From the NCBI GenBank assembly GCA_015956445.1, contig WIUZ02000020.1, positions 558,001 to 622,000 of the forward strand: a DNA stretch of 64,000 nucleotides. Direction: 5' to 3'. Made by a program: the position numbers and the translations under genes. The stretch is from Thelephora terrestris (Eukaryota; Basidiomycota; Agaricomycetes; Thelephorales; Thelephoraceae). Under the pieces are notes generated by a model, which worked only from the letters and a program-made list of their open reading frames with translations, searched no databases and was not told where the DNA came from. Of the stretch, positions 1 to 11,001 are shown piece after piece. Each line of letters starts with the position of its first letter. Within the stretch, counting starts at the first letter, position 1.

Positions 1-2
1 TC

Positions 3-314
3 ACAACTAATATCCACACCCATTCCCCTGCTATTATCGTCCTTTGGTGGGAAGTCCCAACTGAACTACCTTTCTCTGTCATAGAATACCTCGTCAACTT
101 CGAACGTCTTAGCGACCAAGACTTCGAACCGTTCGTGCATCAACTCAACCAGTTTTGCCAAGACTATCACTCACCCGTTCACCCCTATCAGACCGAGTCA
201 CCCCTCTCTCTTGATATTCCCCCTCCTCTCGTCTCTACGCCCGGAACCCCTTTCAAAACCAGACCCGATACCCCTCATCCATCCGCTAATCCTCTAGCGC
301 CCCACAAACAGTAA
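3..314 (+). CDS. 3' end of an unrecognised protein (partial, runs off the left edge)
   Basis: An open frame runs from the window edge to a TAA at 312-314, about 103 codons. The visible part begins with a Trp/Glu-rich segment (IVLWWEVPTEL) and a stretch rich in Asp/Gln/Phe/His (SDQDFEPFVHQLNQF). It ends in a Pro/Ser/Thr-rich low-complexity tail typical of disordered C-termini. I do not recognise a family. The frame stops about 30 bases before the giant inverted-repeat fragment that fills the next 1.4 kb, so it may be host sequence next to an insertion or the end of another mobile element. Start and exon structure lie outside the window. Confidence 0.35.
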   Translation, partial: TTNIHTHSPAIIVLWWEVPTELPFSVIEYLVNFERLSDQDFEPFVHQLNQFCQDYHSPVHPYQTESPLSLDIPPPLVSTPGTPFKTRPDTPHPSANPLAPHKQ

Positions 315-346
315 GCAGGCCTACAACCCTGACAGTAGCCCAGTTA

Positions 347-1717
347 CATGCTGGTGAGCCAGGTGAGATTGGATTAGATGTTGGTTAGCTAGGGTATATG
401 AATTAAGGTTAGATAAGATAGCAGCTGATTAGATAAGATCAAATCAAGTTGCCTCAGACTGGTCAGGTGGGCCACTTCAGGTTAGGTTGGGTGATCTGTG
501 GTGGACTAATTTAAGTGGACTATGTCATGTTAGGCTAGGCTGGGTTAGGTTTAGGCTGGGTAAGACATGATAAGATAAGATAAGATAAGATAAGATAAGA
601 TAAGATAAGATAAGGCCAGGTTAGGTTTAGATTTAGGCTTTGTGCTAGGTCAGGTTTAGGTTAGGTTTAGGTTTATGTTTAGGTTTAGGTTAGGTTTAGG
701 TTCAGGGTTGTGTTATGTTAGGTTAGGTTAGGTTAGGTTAGGTTAGGTTAGGTTTAGGGCAGGTTAGGTTTAGGGCAGGTTAGGTTTAGGGCAAGTTTAG
801 GTTAGGTTAGGTTAGGTTTAGGGTTAGGTTGGGTTAGGTTAGGTTAGGTTTAGGGCAGGTTTAGGTTTAGGTTTAGGGTTAGGGTTAGGTTAGGTTAATT
901 CTATGACTGGTTTTGGGGGTAGATTATGACCACAAACAGGTCTGTACTCTATGATATAATGAAGATATAAATTTATTTTTTGGGAATTTTTAGGGGCAGA
1001 AAATACATTAATATCGAAATTGTGGGCTATTTAATGGACTAAAAAAATTAGAATAATTTTTATAAAATATTTATACATATTCTGGAATTTTTCAGGATTT
1101 ATCCAGCCAGAAAAACCATTTTTTCGATATTTTGGGAATTAATTGACCATTTTGGGCACTTTCTAGACCTGTGGGAATTTTCTTGTTATTTTTTGGGAAT
1201 TTTCTGGGATTTTTCCGAGCTTTTTAGCATATAATTTCCTTTTTAGGAAATTTCCTTTTTTGGTAATTTTTTGGAAAAGCAATTTTGAGTTGCTTATGTA
1301 AGCCATCAAAATTTCCTTTTTTGGAAAGACTTTCCTAAAAAGGAAATTTCCCTTTTTGGTAATTTTTGCCAAAAGCATTTTTGTGCTGCTTATATAAGCC
1401 ATCAAAACTTTCCTTTTTTGGTAATCCATCAAATATATCCTAAAAAGGAATTTCCTTTTTAGGAAAGACCCCTCCAAAAGCATTTTTGAGACGCTTATGT
1501 AAGCCATCAAAACTTTCCTTTTTTGGTCAATCACATGACCTGATTACATAAGCAATACCCACTTTTTTCAGTCATGTGATCTGCTTATGTAAGCCATCAA
1601 AAATCTCCTTTTTGGTAAGTCACATGACCTCCTTATATAAGCCATCAATTATTATGTAAGCAGCCCCCAATGCCCAGCAGACCCATACTGTCGGCACCAG
1701 CCCAATTTGGAACTACC
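347..1717 (+). mobile_element. Fragment (right arm only) of the giant inverted-repeat element
   Basis: This stretch matches 13,619-15,070, the right arm of the complete inverted repeat, in the same order: the CAGTTAC..GCTGGTGAGCCAGGTGA motif, a GATAA microsatellite (about 568-614), TTAGGT/TTTAGG tandem repeats (about 616-895), an AT-rich part with GACCACAAAC, then repeats of GCTTATGTAAGCCATCAAAA with CCTTTTTAGGAAA. It ends near 1717 in a diverged form of the terminus seen at 15,070. The left arm is missing here. No credible protein is encoded; the 123-codon frame at 1163-1534 is a translation of the short AT-rich repeats. Confidence 0.75.
541..895. repeat. GATAA microsatellite and TTAGGT / TTTAGG degenerate telomere-like tandem repeats
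   Basis: About ten AGATA units are followed by long runs of GGTTA and GGTTTA in a single orientation. Only a few units are the canonical TTAGGG. Identical tracts occur inside both arms of the element at 11.16-15.07 kb, so this is an internal part of that element and not a chromosome end. Confidence 0.8.
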
Positions 1718-1904
1718 CTCTCCAAAACAACGGATCCACCTCAGTCACTGGACCGAGACGATGGGCTATAGGTTGGGTTGGGATTGCACATTTACAATTG
1801 TGGCATGCCACAAGATAACAAATGTAAATCTTAGGCTTAACTGGAAGAAATTTATTTCTGAGGTAGCTTGTTAACTAGGAGAAATATATTTTCTCAGCTG
1901 CAGC
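1718..1904. other. Gap without a recognisable gene
   Basis: About 190 bases between the inverted-repeat fragment and the minisatellite array. It has a short inverted pair around TTTACAATTGTGGCATGCCACAA and AT-rich sequence (GAAATTTATTTC, GAGAAATATATTTTCTC). I see no coding potential. Confidence 0.5.
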
Positions 1905-2757
1905 TATTGCATGGGTAGGGCAAACCCCCGTACGGCGCCGTACGACCCATGGGTCATGGGCACATCAGAAAAGGTGGCACAAGATTATCGAAGTTATGTG
2001 AGGTTATTTGAAGTTATTTGAGGTTATTCCTTACCTAACTTTTTGACCTACATCAAATAATCACGAAATAACCGACGAAAAGGTGAATAAGGTGAAATAA
2101 TCGACAAATAATGTCGCTGCCACCTATTCTGATGCAGGGCATACCACCGTACAGCGCCGTACGACCCATGGGTCATGGGCAGGGCATACCACCGTATGGC
2201 GCCGTACGCCCCATGGGTCATGGGCAGGGCATACCACCGTACGGCGCCGTACGCTCCATGGGTCATGGGTAGGGCAAACCCCCATACGGCGCCGTACGAC
2301 CCATGGGTCATGGGCAGGGCATACTGTCGTATGGTGTCGTACGGTCCATGGGTCATGGGTAGGGCATACCACCGTACGGCGCCGTACGCTCCATGGGTCA
2401 TGGGCAGGGCATACTGTCGTACGGCGCCGTACGACCCATGGGTCATGGGCAGGGCATACCACCGTACGGCGCCGTACGCCCCATGGGTCATGGGCAGGGT
2501 GGATGGCTGTCCAGCACCACCGTACGGCCCATGGGTCATGGGAAGGGCATACCACCGTACGGCATCGTACAACCCATGGGTCATGGACAGGCCATACTGT
2601 CATACAGCACCGTACAACCCATGGGTCATGGGGCCCACACACCATCGTACGGTCCATGGGTCATGGGGATTTGTACCTGTCGTACGGTGACGTATGGCCC
2701 ATGGGTCATGGGATTTTGTCACGCCGTACGGTCCATGGGTCATGGGGAAAAAGTAGC
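1905..2757. repeat. Palindromic 40-50 bp minisatellite array (terminus of a minisatellite-TIR element)
   Basis: Some fourteen units share the core CCATGGGTCATGGG followed by CAGGGCATACCACC and a near-perfect palindrome GTACGGCGCCGTAC. Each unit contains two palindromes (GACCCATGGGTC and GTACGGCGCCGTAC). The last three units toward 2757 have distinct spacers (GGGCCCACACACCAT, GGGGATTTGTACCTGTC, GGGATTTTGTCACGC) and the array ends in GGGGAAAAAGTAGCTGAATGGGCTC. The same ordered units and end occur at 17,247 and 23,190, so this is one terminus of that element family; the other terminus is not present. A 172 bp MITE interrupts the array at 1963-2134. The long open frames here (THGSYGAVRWYALP repeats) are translations of the repeat. 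Confidence 0.85.
1963..2134. mobile_element. 172 bp CATCAG...CTGATG MITE-like insertion
   Basis: Inserted in a minisatellite unit. The ends are CATCAGAAAAGGTGGCA and TGCCACCTATTCTGATG, a nearly perfect inverted repeat. The flanks read GGG-CA before and CA-GGGC after, so the uninterrupted unit (GGGCAGGGC) is recovered with a 2 bp duplication CA. The interior is AT-rich with direct repeats of GAAGTTAT/GAGGTTAT and no coding capacity. Two similar elements are at 13,396 and 15,794. Confidence 0.7.
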
Positions 2758-2779
2758 TGAATGGGCTCACAGTGAAGGA

Positions 2780-3979
2780 AGGTGGCCTGGAGCGACTCGT
2801 TCGCAGCACTACACAGCCGCCGTTGGTCACCGCCTTTGGTTCCTTTTGAGGACGGAACAGAAAGCGGTGAGTCGGTCTGTGCATCCCGCTTGTGGGATAA
2901 CACTGATTGGCTTGTAGAATGAGCGGCGCGAGGTGAAGGAAGCGAAGGATGACGCCCGTAGGATGTACTCGGAGGCGCTGGACACCAAGAAGACACTCCT
3001 CCTTATGAACGATACACTTCGCGTGACGTTTGAGAGCGAGATGCTGGCAATGTGGGAGGAGCATAAGCGGTTGGTTGAGTCGTTGAAGGAACGGGACGAC
3101 ACCATTCAGCGGGACCTGATTGAGGTCGACCGACGGCTTAATCGTCATAGAAGGGCTCTAAACGAGTTGGACACCAAGGTCGGTGTGTCTTACCCTGGTC
3201 TTGTTGAGCAGGTAGAGTATATTCTATACTACTACATGGCGTACTCTAGTTCTTACCTGAGAGGGGAAGATATAGTAATGCAAGTGGGAGAGAGAGAGAG
3301 AGAAGCGATTGATTGATCTATGGACACATGAGGGGTATATATACTATCTACTCTATTATCGTCACATCTATACAGTGTGACTGATACATGGTCCGTGCGG
3401 CGGCTTAAGGCACGCGCGCGTCATACCGATCGATCGGGTCACTGATGTGACACCGTCCCTTCGGGTCGCTTTATTCAGCGCTCTCCAGCATCGGCTCTCG
3501 CACGAAGCGGTAGAGCCGGTTGACCCGTTGCCGGGCACAGACCTTCGGTTCAACAGGTCTTTATCCGAGGGAACTCATTCTGCTTCTAGGTCGATACGTT
3601 GGACGATGCCTTGCTGTTACTGGGCGCTCGGGTCGAGTCCATGAGTGAGCGACTGTGCCACTGTCGCACTCGTTCGGTGGCTGCGGTTTGGGACGAGTCC
3701 GAGGACGAGTCTATTCCTGATAGGATGGCTTCCCCGATAGGTCGGGATGCCGGTTGACATATTTTGACTTGTCCACTGACATCCCCCTTAGCTTCCGATG
3801 GCTCGTATCGTACACCGGCGCGCACAGAGGGCGGGGAGGAGGTCGTCCGTGAGACGTCTGAGGAGACGGCCGTGAACCCGGTTAGTAGTTCTCCCGAGTT
3901 GGAGTACGCGGGGGAGAATGAGGTGGCCGTTCCGGTCCCGCCTCCTTCGATCTCTCCGGTGCGTGGACAACGCTCCATT
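2780..3979 (+). pseudogene. Coiled-coil protein of the TG...CA element, interrupted copy
   Basis: The plus-strand reading ERREVKEAKDDARRMYSEAL...ESEMLAMWEEHKRLVESLKERDD is a heptad-rich coiled coil that aligns with the minus-strand product at 20,400-20,654 (EREVKEAKADVLRLSAEGL...ALEAMVANHQELIAGLKVRDN). An intron-like gap (GTGAGTCGGT...GGCTTGTAG, about 2868-2917) precedes the coiled coil in this copy, and a splice-like gap precedes the homologous stretch in the other. Upstream 2780-2866 aligns with the end of the 20,677-21,021 product. The frame is cut by a solo LTR (3202-3555), continues as a Ser/Pro/Glu-rich segment to 3979, then is cut again by a CACTG element. The function is unknown; it may be a Gag-like or captured structural protein. 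Confidence 0.5.
3202..3555 (-). mobile_element. Solo LTR of the copia family (354 bp)
   Basis: It begins TGTTGAGCAGGTAGAG and ends GGTTCAACA, matching the LTRs at 16,421 and 28,086. The 5 bp target duplication GGTCT lies at 3197-3201 and 3556-3560. No internal retrotransposon sequence accompanies it, so it is most easily explained by recombination between the two LTRs of a former full element. The strand follows the full-length element, whose coding strand is minus. Confidence 0.9.
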
Positions 3980-5010
3980 CACTGGGGGCAAGGGCCCGAA
4001 TACCCACCAGGCACATTGTGATTACATTGTGGTCACAGTCAAAAAGTGACTCCAATGTGCCCAGTGGGTACATTGTGAACACATTTTGAATGTACTCCAT
4101 CATGTGAATCAAATTTTGCCATCACCAAACATGTAGACACTGGGGGCAGGGGCACCTGGAATCGGTGATTACATCTTGATTACATGGTGAGTTCATGTGC
4201 ACTTTTCAATGGTTGTAATCGCCAATTCCAGGTTGATTACATTTCAAATGTTACCTTGACATGTAATCCAACTGTTGCCACCAACTCCATTTGAAATTTT
4301 CTCAAGATGTTCCCAAGCAATGTTTCCTGAATGTGCCCAGTGGGTACATTGTGAAAACATCTCATGTTTTTGAGTGCATTTAGATTACATCTCAGACGAT
4401 TGAAGAACATGCTGATTACATTGCAGTATCATTTTTGCCGACAGGTCAAAAACATCCCAGAAACATTTGTTGAGAACATTCCAAATGGAATTGGTGGACA
4501 TTGGTTGGATTACATGTCAAGGTAACATTTGAAATGTAATCAACCTGGAATCAGCGATTACAATCATTGAAAAGTGCACATGAACTCACCATGTAATCAA
4601 GATGTAATCACTGATTCCAGGTGCCCTTGCCCCCAGTGAGATCACATTCAAAACTTGCCCTAAAAAGTTTTTCAAATGCGATCGACGATCACATTCACAA
4701 TGTATTCAACATGTGGAGGAATTGGTGGGGTACATTGTGAACACATTTTGAATGTCGTCGATTTTACAATGTGAATCGAATGTATTCAAAATATGCCTAG
4801 GACATGCGTTTTGGTGCATTATGGTCACATGACTGGGTACATTGTAAATGCGATCAGTATTTGCCCAGCGGTAATATTAAATTCACATTTTTGGGCACAT
4901 TTTGAATGTACCTGATTTTTACCCACCGGGCACATTGGGATCACTTGTTGACTGTAACCACAATGTAATCACAATGTACCTGGTGGGTATTTGGGCCCTT
5001 GCCCCCAGTG
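3980..5010. mobile_element. CACTG foldback (palindromic) element, outer copy with a nested relative
   Basis: The termini are CACTGGGGGCAAGGGCCCG and its reverse complement. The arms continue as a long inverted repeat (ATACCCACCAGGCACATTGTGATTAC...). The flanks are ATT and ATA, a possible decayed 3 bp duplication. It interrupts the coiled-coil element at a point where the flanking sequence (TAGATTTGCTGGAATAG) continues the homology to 19.46-19.50 kb. Internal motifs alternate CACATTGTGATCACA and TTTTGAATGTA; no transposase is encoded, so it is non-autonomous. CACTG ends and 3 bp duplications elsewhere in the family suggest mobilisation by an EnSpm/CACTA-type transposase (inference). Confidence 0.8.
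4138..4638. mobile_element. Nested 501 bp CACTG foldback element
   Basis: Inserted inside the outer element. The ends are CACTGGGGGCAGGGGCACCTGG and CCAGGTGCCCTTGCCCCCAGTG, with a perfect 3 bp duplication AGA (4135-4137 and 4639-4641). The arms (GATTACATCTTGATTACATGGTGAGTTCATG) are near-perfect inverted repeats around a centre near 4390. It is a distinct subfamily from the outer copy because only the termini are shared. Confidence 0.85.
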
Positions 5011-5169
5011 ATAGCCATGTAGATTTGCTGGAATAGTATGCGCGTGTGTGTGTTTCGAATGATTGATGTGAAGGATAAGGAGTGTGAAGCATTCAACCAT
5101 AAGAAATGGTAAGAAGAGTTCAAAGAAAGAGCGTGTTATAAAAAGTTTAAAAATACCATGTTCCTGACA
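5011..5169 (+). mobile_element. Terminal fragment of the TG...CA element, ends CCATGTTCCTGACA
   Basis: Reverse complement of 19,350-19,500: GGAATAGTATGCG, a GTGTGT run, TTTCGAATGATTG, GAGCGTGTTATAAAAAGTTTAAAAATACCATGTTCCTGACA. It continues the element interrupted at 3980 and marks its end at 5169. Confidence 0.75.
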
Positions 5170-6574
5170 AGCTTATTGAGTACCTCTTTGAACATGTTCG
5201 CTCTCCTCTCTCTCTCGGCCTTGTATCAAGAATCGGTGAACGTTGAACAGGGGCTATGTGTGTTAAGGTCCGATGGGGAGAAGATGGGGTGCCCTGTCAA
5301 TGTCGATGAAGGTGGTCCTTGGTCGTACGATGCCTCCTAGCTCCGTAGGGACACGTAGGGAACTGTAGGGAAATGAAGGGGAACGTCGGGAACGTCGGGA
5401 CGTGTAGGGAGACGTAAATATCAAGAGGGAACTAAAGATAACTAAAGATAACAGAAGGGAATCAATGAAACAGACAAAGGAACGACGAGGGAAAACTTCG
5501 GGACGACGACGAGAACTTCAGGAGGTCGGGATCTTCGGGATGACGACAGGACGCTAGAGACGACGACGAGAACGCAGGGACGCAGGTATGACGACGAGAA
5601 CAATAGGGAAGATGCCGGAGACTATAGGGAGACAACAACAATGAGAGGAGAACGATAGGGAGAGGAAAACATGGGAATCATTCCCCTGGATTGGTCTCTG
5701 GTGAGTCTATTGAATACAGAAGCTTATATACTAATCTAGGAGGCTCTGAGAACGTAGGAAGCAAGAGGGAACGAACCAAATGATGTCAAAAGACCTAATG
5801 ACGAGTCTATGACATAGGGAGGGCAAGGGATCAAAGGGAATGACCAAGGGAAGAGATGTGGTTGAGAAATGAACCAAAAGGGAATGATCGAGCGTAGGGA
5901 TCGAGAGATCGAGGGGGATGGTGTAGGGAGATATTGCAAAGGTATAGGGAAGTCGGGAGAAGTTATAGGGAGGAGTCGCGAATGGTGTAGTGTTGGGAGG
6001 GATATAGGGAGGCTGGGGGGGGGTTAGCGAGAGATAGAGAGGATACCAAAACATTGGGAAAGTCGCGAAGCATCGGGACGAGTAGGTTAGTATAGGGAAG
6101 GGAGTAGTGAGGTGAAGGGAGATATACGGGTATGTAGGGAAGTATAGGGATGCATAGGGAGGGGTAGAGAGGTATAGAGAGTATAGAAACGTCGCGAAAC
6201 GTCGCGAAGCATCCTGAGGGAAAGGGACGTGGGGAATGTTGCTGACGAGTACTCCAGAGAATGGAGGCATGTCAACGCGCTTACGAAAAGAAGTTCCTCA
6301 TCGCTCTTTTGATCAAGCATCAGTTTGAGGCGCCATCCTCAGGCTCTTACATCTGCCCTCAGAAGACGATAGGGATCTGTCAGATAGAGGCTCGGCACTC
6401 CTGCTGTGAATTTGGACAACCTACCGGAGAACACTCGTCCATCGCGTTTTGGACTACGTAGACTTTGGGTGGATATAGGGAAGTTGTTCCCCCTTTGCCC
6501 CATTGTTTCTTGTTGGTTGGAGTTGCGACTCACCAATAGCACTGGTACCTGAAGGGCGAAGAGTGGCCCTGACA
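5170..6574. repeat. Purine-rich degenerate repeat region ending GTGGCCCTGACA
   Basis: Long stretches of GGGA, GTAGGGA and AACGTCGGGA variants (about 5340-6260) form an imperfect minisatellite with no convincing gene; the minus frame at 5731-6270 is a Pro/Ser/Tyr-rich translation of it. The last 180 bases contain GGACAACCTACCGGA and end AGAGTGGCCCTGACA, matching the end of the TG...CA element at 22,520-22,632. The junction at 6574/6575 abuts copia coding sequence, so this is probably an insertion that removed or displaced the 5' part of the copia copy. Confidence 0.45.
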
Positions 6575-9500
6575 GCTGCCGCCCTTCTCAAAGCAATCGA
6601 GAAGGAGTATGGAAAGCCAGGTATCATCGGTATCTACCTGGAATTCAAGTATGCGATGGAAGTCAGAATCCTCGAAGGACAAGACCCCACGCCCGCCTTA
6701 GACAAATTCGCCTCCCACATCAGCCGACTCGAGAGCAACAGGGAAGACGCTGTCATCCCACCATTCATCAAAACGATGATGCTCACGTCGAAGCTACATC
6801 CGTCATACAATAATATCCCTCAGGCAATATGCCAGACGGAGGATCTCGCCAAGCTTGATACGGACGGTCTTCGGCGGTCAATCATCCTCGCATGGGAACA
6901 GACGTCCAACGGTAGGGGAAAGCAACAGGCCCACAGGCTGTCCAACGTGCAGCGCACCCCTGGAAACCCCAATTTCCAACAGCAGCAACAGCAGCACGAC
7001 GGGAACCAACCCCAAGGACAAGGAGGTTGAGGACGTAACCGTTGAGGTCAAAGAGGTGGACGAGGAAAAAACCAGCAGGCTCAGTAGGCAGAAGAGTTCT
7101 CACCTATGCCTGCTCCCCCCCCTCCACAAACTCTGGTCCCCTCCTCCTCCAGCATGTCGGCCACCGATTATGGTTTTGCCTCCATGGCAGCATTCCCTCT
7201 ATGCTCCCTCCCGATCCATCGTGAAGGAACAGGGGCTCCCTCCTTCTACCCCTCCGTTCAGAAGGCAAGGGATCTCTCAGCTCGGATAGGCGTACAGCCC
7301 ACAATCGAGACCCTCAAGAGACTGGAACGCTCCTACAAGCAAACAGTCGATCCTCACCCCCGCAAAAAGGCACGTACCCCGCCAAGCGAGGATGAGGTGA
7401 GCCTAGGATGGTCGGGTGATGAGATGGTCGTCGGGTCCCCCGCGTCGGTTGCCGGTTCGCCTGGCGGAAGGTACGAAACAAGTATTCAGGTGTTGAGTAA
7501 CGATACTAACGACTCCACAGCGGCTGGGGATAAATGTAATTCTTTAGTAGTAGCTTCTGAATGCACTTGTTTGACCCTGTCCACCCTGAGTGAAACTGAG
7601 GCCGTATGGATGCTTGATTCAGGAGCGTCCCAGCACTTTACCTTCGATATGAATGATTTTGTTGAATACAAGGCAATCGAGCCCATTCCTCTGAGGACTG
7701 CGACTACTTTCACAACAATCATCGGTAAAGGAACAGTAATCATCTACATAGACGAAAAAGCCGTTAGACTAAACCCTGTCTACTTTATCCCAGAAATATC
7801 CCATAGGTTATTATCTCTTGGTCAGTTCCTTAAAAGCAGACTCTTCTCGAGGGGGAGTGCTCGCAAAATCTCGCTTTACAAAGAAGAAACTGAGTTTCTT
7901 ACCTTCCACCCTCGAACCGAGGATGACAGTATTATGTCATCAGGACTCTCCTCGGAGCGCAACTTACTGCTGCTAAAATTGAGACCATATACAGTGCTGA
8001 TTTTGAAATCATGCACCGCCGACTGGCTCACCCCTCTAAAGAGGTAACACTGGGGGCAAGGGGTCAAATACCCGGTGGGTACATGCTGAATACATTGTGA
8101 TCACAGTCAAAAAGTGATCACAATGTGCTCAGTGGGGAAAATTTGAATACATTCAAAATGTACCTGGCCATGTGAACCCAATGTGCCCAGTGGGCACATT
8201 TTGATTGTGATCACAATGTACCCATCAATGTGATCACAATGTGCCCACTGGGGACATTTTGATTGCGATCACAATGTACACATCAATGTGAACTCAATGT
8301 GCCTGCTGTGCACATTTTAATTTCTTTCACAATGTCTCCATCAATGTGTTCCCAATGTACCCAGCTCATTACATAATAGTTTCTTTCACAATGTTGTCCA
8401 CAATGTGTCCAGCATGTAGCTGAGCCACTCATTCAAAATTATTTCAAAGATTATCCAGTGATGTGTCCATAATGTCCCCAGGGGGTTCTTTTTGAAGTAA
8501 TCACAATGTAATCTCAATATTGTTCAATTTCATCATGAACTTTCAAAGAAATCACTATGTGTATGGCTGTACACATTCTAGACACATCACTGGATACTTT
8601 GTGAAAGAATTTTGAATGAGTGGCTCAGCCACATGCTGGACACATTGTGGACAACATTGTGAAAGAAACTATTATGTAATGAGCTGGGTACATTGGGAAC
8701 ACATTGATGGAGACATTGTGAAAGAAATTAAAATGTGCACAGCAGGCACATTGAGTTCACATTGATGTGTACATTGTGATCGCAATCAAAATGTCCCCAG
8801 TGGGCACATTGTGATCACATTGATGGGTACATTGTGATCACAATCAAAATGTGCCCACTGGGCACATTGGGTTCACATGGCCAGGTACATTTTGAATGTA
8901 TTCAAATTTTCCCCACTGAGCACATTGTGATCACTTTTTGACTGTGATCACAATGTATTCAGCATGTACCCACTGGGTATTTGACCCCTTGCCCCCAGTG
9001 TAATCCAAAAGGCCGGGAAACATGTCAAGGATTTTCCTCATGTCGAAATCCCAAAAGAGCACCTCTGCACTGGGTGCGTGCAAGGAAAGATGACAAATAA
9101 AACCTTTCCCCCATCCAGCACCAGGGTGGCTGCCCCTTTCGAGCTGATCCACTCGGATCTAAAGTCCTTCCCCATCGAGTCCTATCGCAAATACAAATAC
9201 TCAATTGCCTTCTATGATGACTATACCTCACACGCCTGGACCATGAATTTGCGCACTAAAGACGCTGCACTCATGGCTACTAGGCACTTCCTGGCTATGG
9301 TTGAAACCAAATACCAGAAGAGAGTATGCCAATGGATGTCTGATGCCAGGGGGGGATACACGTCCCTAACATTTACAACAATGCTCAAGGAAAAAGGGAT
9401 CGAGATCCTCCAATCTATCCCGCATGCACACCAACAAAATGGTCACACGGAAAGGATCATTCGAACATTGATGGATAAAGCGGAGTCCATGAGATTGTAG

Positions 9501-11001
9501 GCTTGCCTCCCTCAATCCTGGTGGGAATTTGCCATTGACCACGCAACTCACGTTTACAATCGAACACCGAACCGTCGCCTACACTGGCAGACTCCATTCC
9601 AACTATTGAATGGAAGTAAGCCCTCAATTGACCATCTTCGGGTCCTCGGTTGCGGAGCTTACATCTTCATCCCTGAAGAAGTACGAATAAACAAGCTTGC
9701 ACCTCAATCAGAATTGATGACCTACCTGGGTACCCACCCAGGAGGGAAAGGATGGATCTTCATGCGCAGACCAAATAACATCATCTTCTCCGCTGCACAA
9801 GCCACCTTCGATGAGTTGCACTTCCCAAAGTGCCCAACTGCCAGTACACGGCGCAACACACGGCTGCAATCTACTGCACCACTCCTACCCAGTCATCACT
9901 GTCACGAAGATGGTGACTGCCAGTGTCCCCTTCCAGGAGAACAGGAGGAAAATGACGCAGCACCCTCGGCGCGTCCCAAACCTACCCCTAAGCCTTCCTC
10001 AAAAGGCAAGGAACGTGCTATCGAGCCCGCACCACGGCCGCAGACGCCGGTGCAATCTAGAGCGCCCAGTTCGGAGCCGCCTAGATCACCTACCCCCAGC
10101 TCTAGCTCTGATTCCGGCCCTGAGGATGCACCACCCGCTCCGCCAACGATTGTGCCTCCATCACCAGTCAAGGCTTGGAGGCCTCAGCGTGAACAGAAAG
10201 TACCAGTTAAGCCTGGCAACGTTTACGGAAGTAAACATCCGGTAGAAATCATAAAGTCTACGCGGCGTATGAAGGATTGGAAGAAGGTTGTTGGGGATTT
10301 TTCCGTAGCACCTAGGCGCGGGCGAAGTTCAGGAGCAATTCCCGGACCTAGCACGCAGCTACTTCCTGAGAGAGAATCCTCCGCTGAGGAAGAGACTGAA
10401 GTGGCGTCAGAGTCCGAGGATGAGGTTGAGAAATCCGTTGAACCATCCGGATTTACCACACCTGAGGAGGACACTGACGCCCTTCTAGCTAGGCTATGCT
10501 GGGAAGGGGGAGTAGAACTCCAAAACCTCTTAGTTTCAAAGGCCGTCTCACCAACCGCCAGCGAAAAACTCCAAAAGAATGGAAATACCGAGACATTGCC
10601 ACACTACCACAGGCTGAGCTCGAGGAATGGAGGACAGCTTGCAACGAAGAATTGGAAGCTCTTCGCAAGCGTAACGTATACGACCTGGTAGAGCGCCCCC
10701 GAGGCCGCAAGGTTATTAAAAACCGATGGGTATTCGACCAGAAACCAGATGGTCGTAAGAAAGCCCGCCTAGTAGCAAAAGGCTTCTCACAGGTTGAGGG
10801 AATGGACTACGATGCCGTGTTCTCTCCCGTTGTCCGATTCGAGACAGTGCGCCTAATATTTGCAATGGCCGCCCTCGGAGGATGGGTCCTTAAAGGACTC
10901 AATGTTCGAAATGTGTACCTATACAGCAAACTTGACGAGGAAATCTACATGGAACAACCAGAGGGATTTGTAGCTCCAGGAAAAGAGACTCATGTTCTCC
11001 G
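6575..11001 (+). pseudogene. Decayed Ty1/copia retrotransposon polyprotein (5' and 3' truncated)
   Basis: Collinear with the polyprotein at 23.1-27.7 kb: gag (6575-7030), linker and protease (WMLDSGASQHF, about 7608-7640), integrase (9003-9600, with HSDLK and HAHQQNGH), Pro-rich linker (9880-10,500) and the start of reverse transcriptase (KNRWVFDQKPDG, FSPVV, up to KETHVLR at 11,001). Stops have arisen where the intact copy has CGA (TGA at 7028) and CAG (TAG at 9498), both C-to-T changes, and there are frameshifts near 7040, 7930 and 10,560. A CACTG element splits the integrase at 8048-9000. The first 140 or so codons and everything after the early RT are missing. Not functional. Confidence 0.9.
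8048..9000. mobile_element. 953 bp CACTG foldback element inside the decayed copia integrase
   Basis: The ends are CACTGGGGGCAAGGGGTCAAA and the reverse complement, with a perfect 3 bp duplication TAA (8045-8047 and 9001-9003). Removing the element and one TAA restores the copia sequence around KEVIQKAG. The arms of about 470 bases are near-perfect inverted repeats from end to centre (about 8525). Internal units alternate CACATTTTGATTGTGATCACAATGTAC and CAATGTGCCCACTGG. There is no ORF, so it is non-autonomous. Confidence 0.9.

Noticed and set aside
541-895. Possible true telomere
   Set aside because: Units are degenerate (TTAGGT, TTTAGG), internal to a repeated element, and the same tract occurs in mirror orientation within palindromes at 12.4-14.1 kb.
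2048-2690. Several 170-180 codon open frames on both strands with regular MTHGSYGAVRWYALP-type or MGRAYHRTAPYAPWV-type repeats
   Set aside because: They are translations of the 45 bp minisatellite in all frames; unit length divisible by three keeps them open. Same for 17,233-17,804 and 22,540-23,168.
1905-2757. CRISPR-like regular array
   Set aside because: Spacers are as repetitive as the repeats, no cas genes, and the host is eukaryotic.
5731-6270. 179-codon minus-strand Pro/Ser/Tyr-rich frame
   Set aside because: Translation of a purine/pyrimidine-skewed degenerate repeat; composition follows the repeat and shows no domain.
6575-11001. Systematic repeat-induced point mutation (RIP)
   Set aside because: Two stops fit C-to-T changes, but the rest of the decayed copy is not AT-enriched or saturated with transitions relative to the intact copy; ordinary decay is enough.
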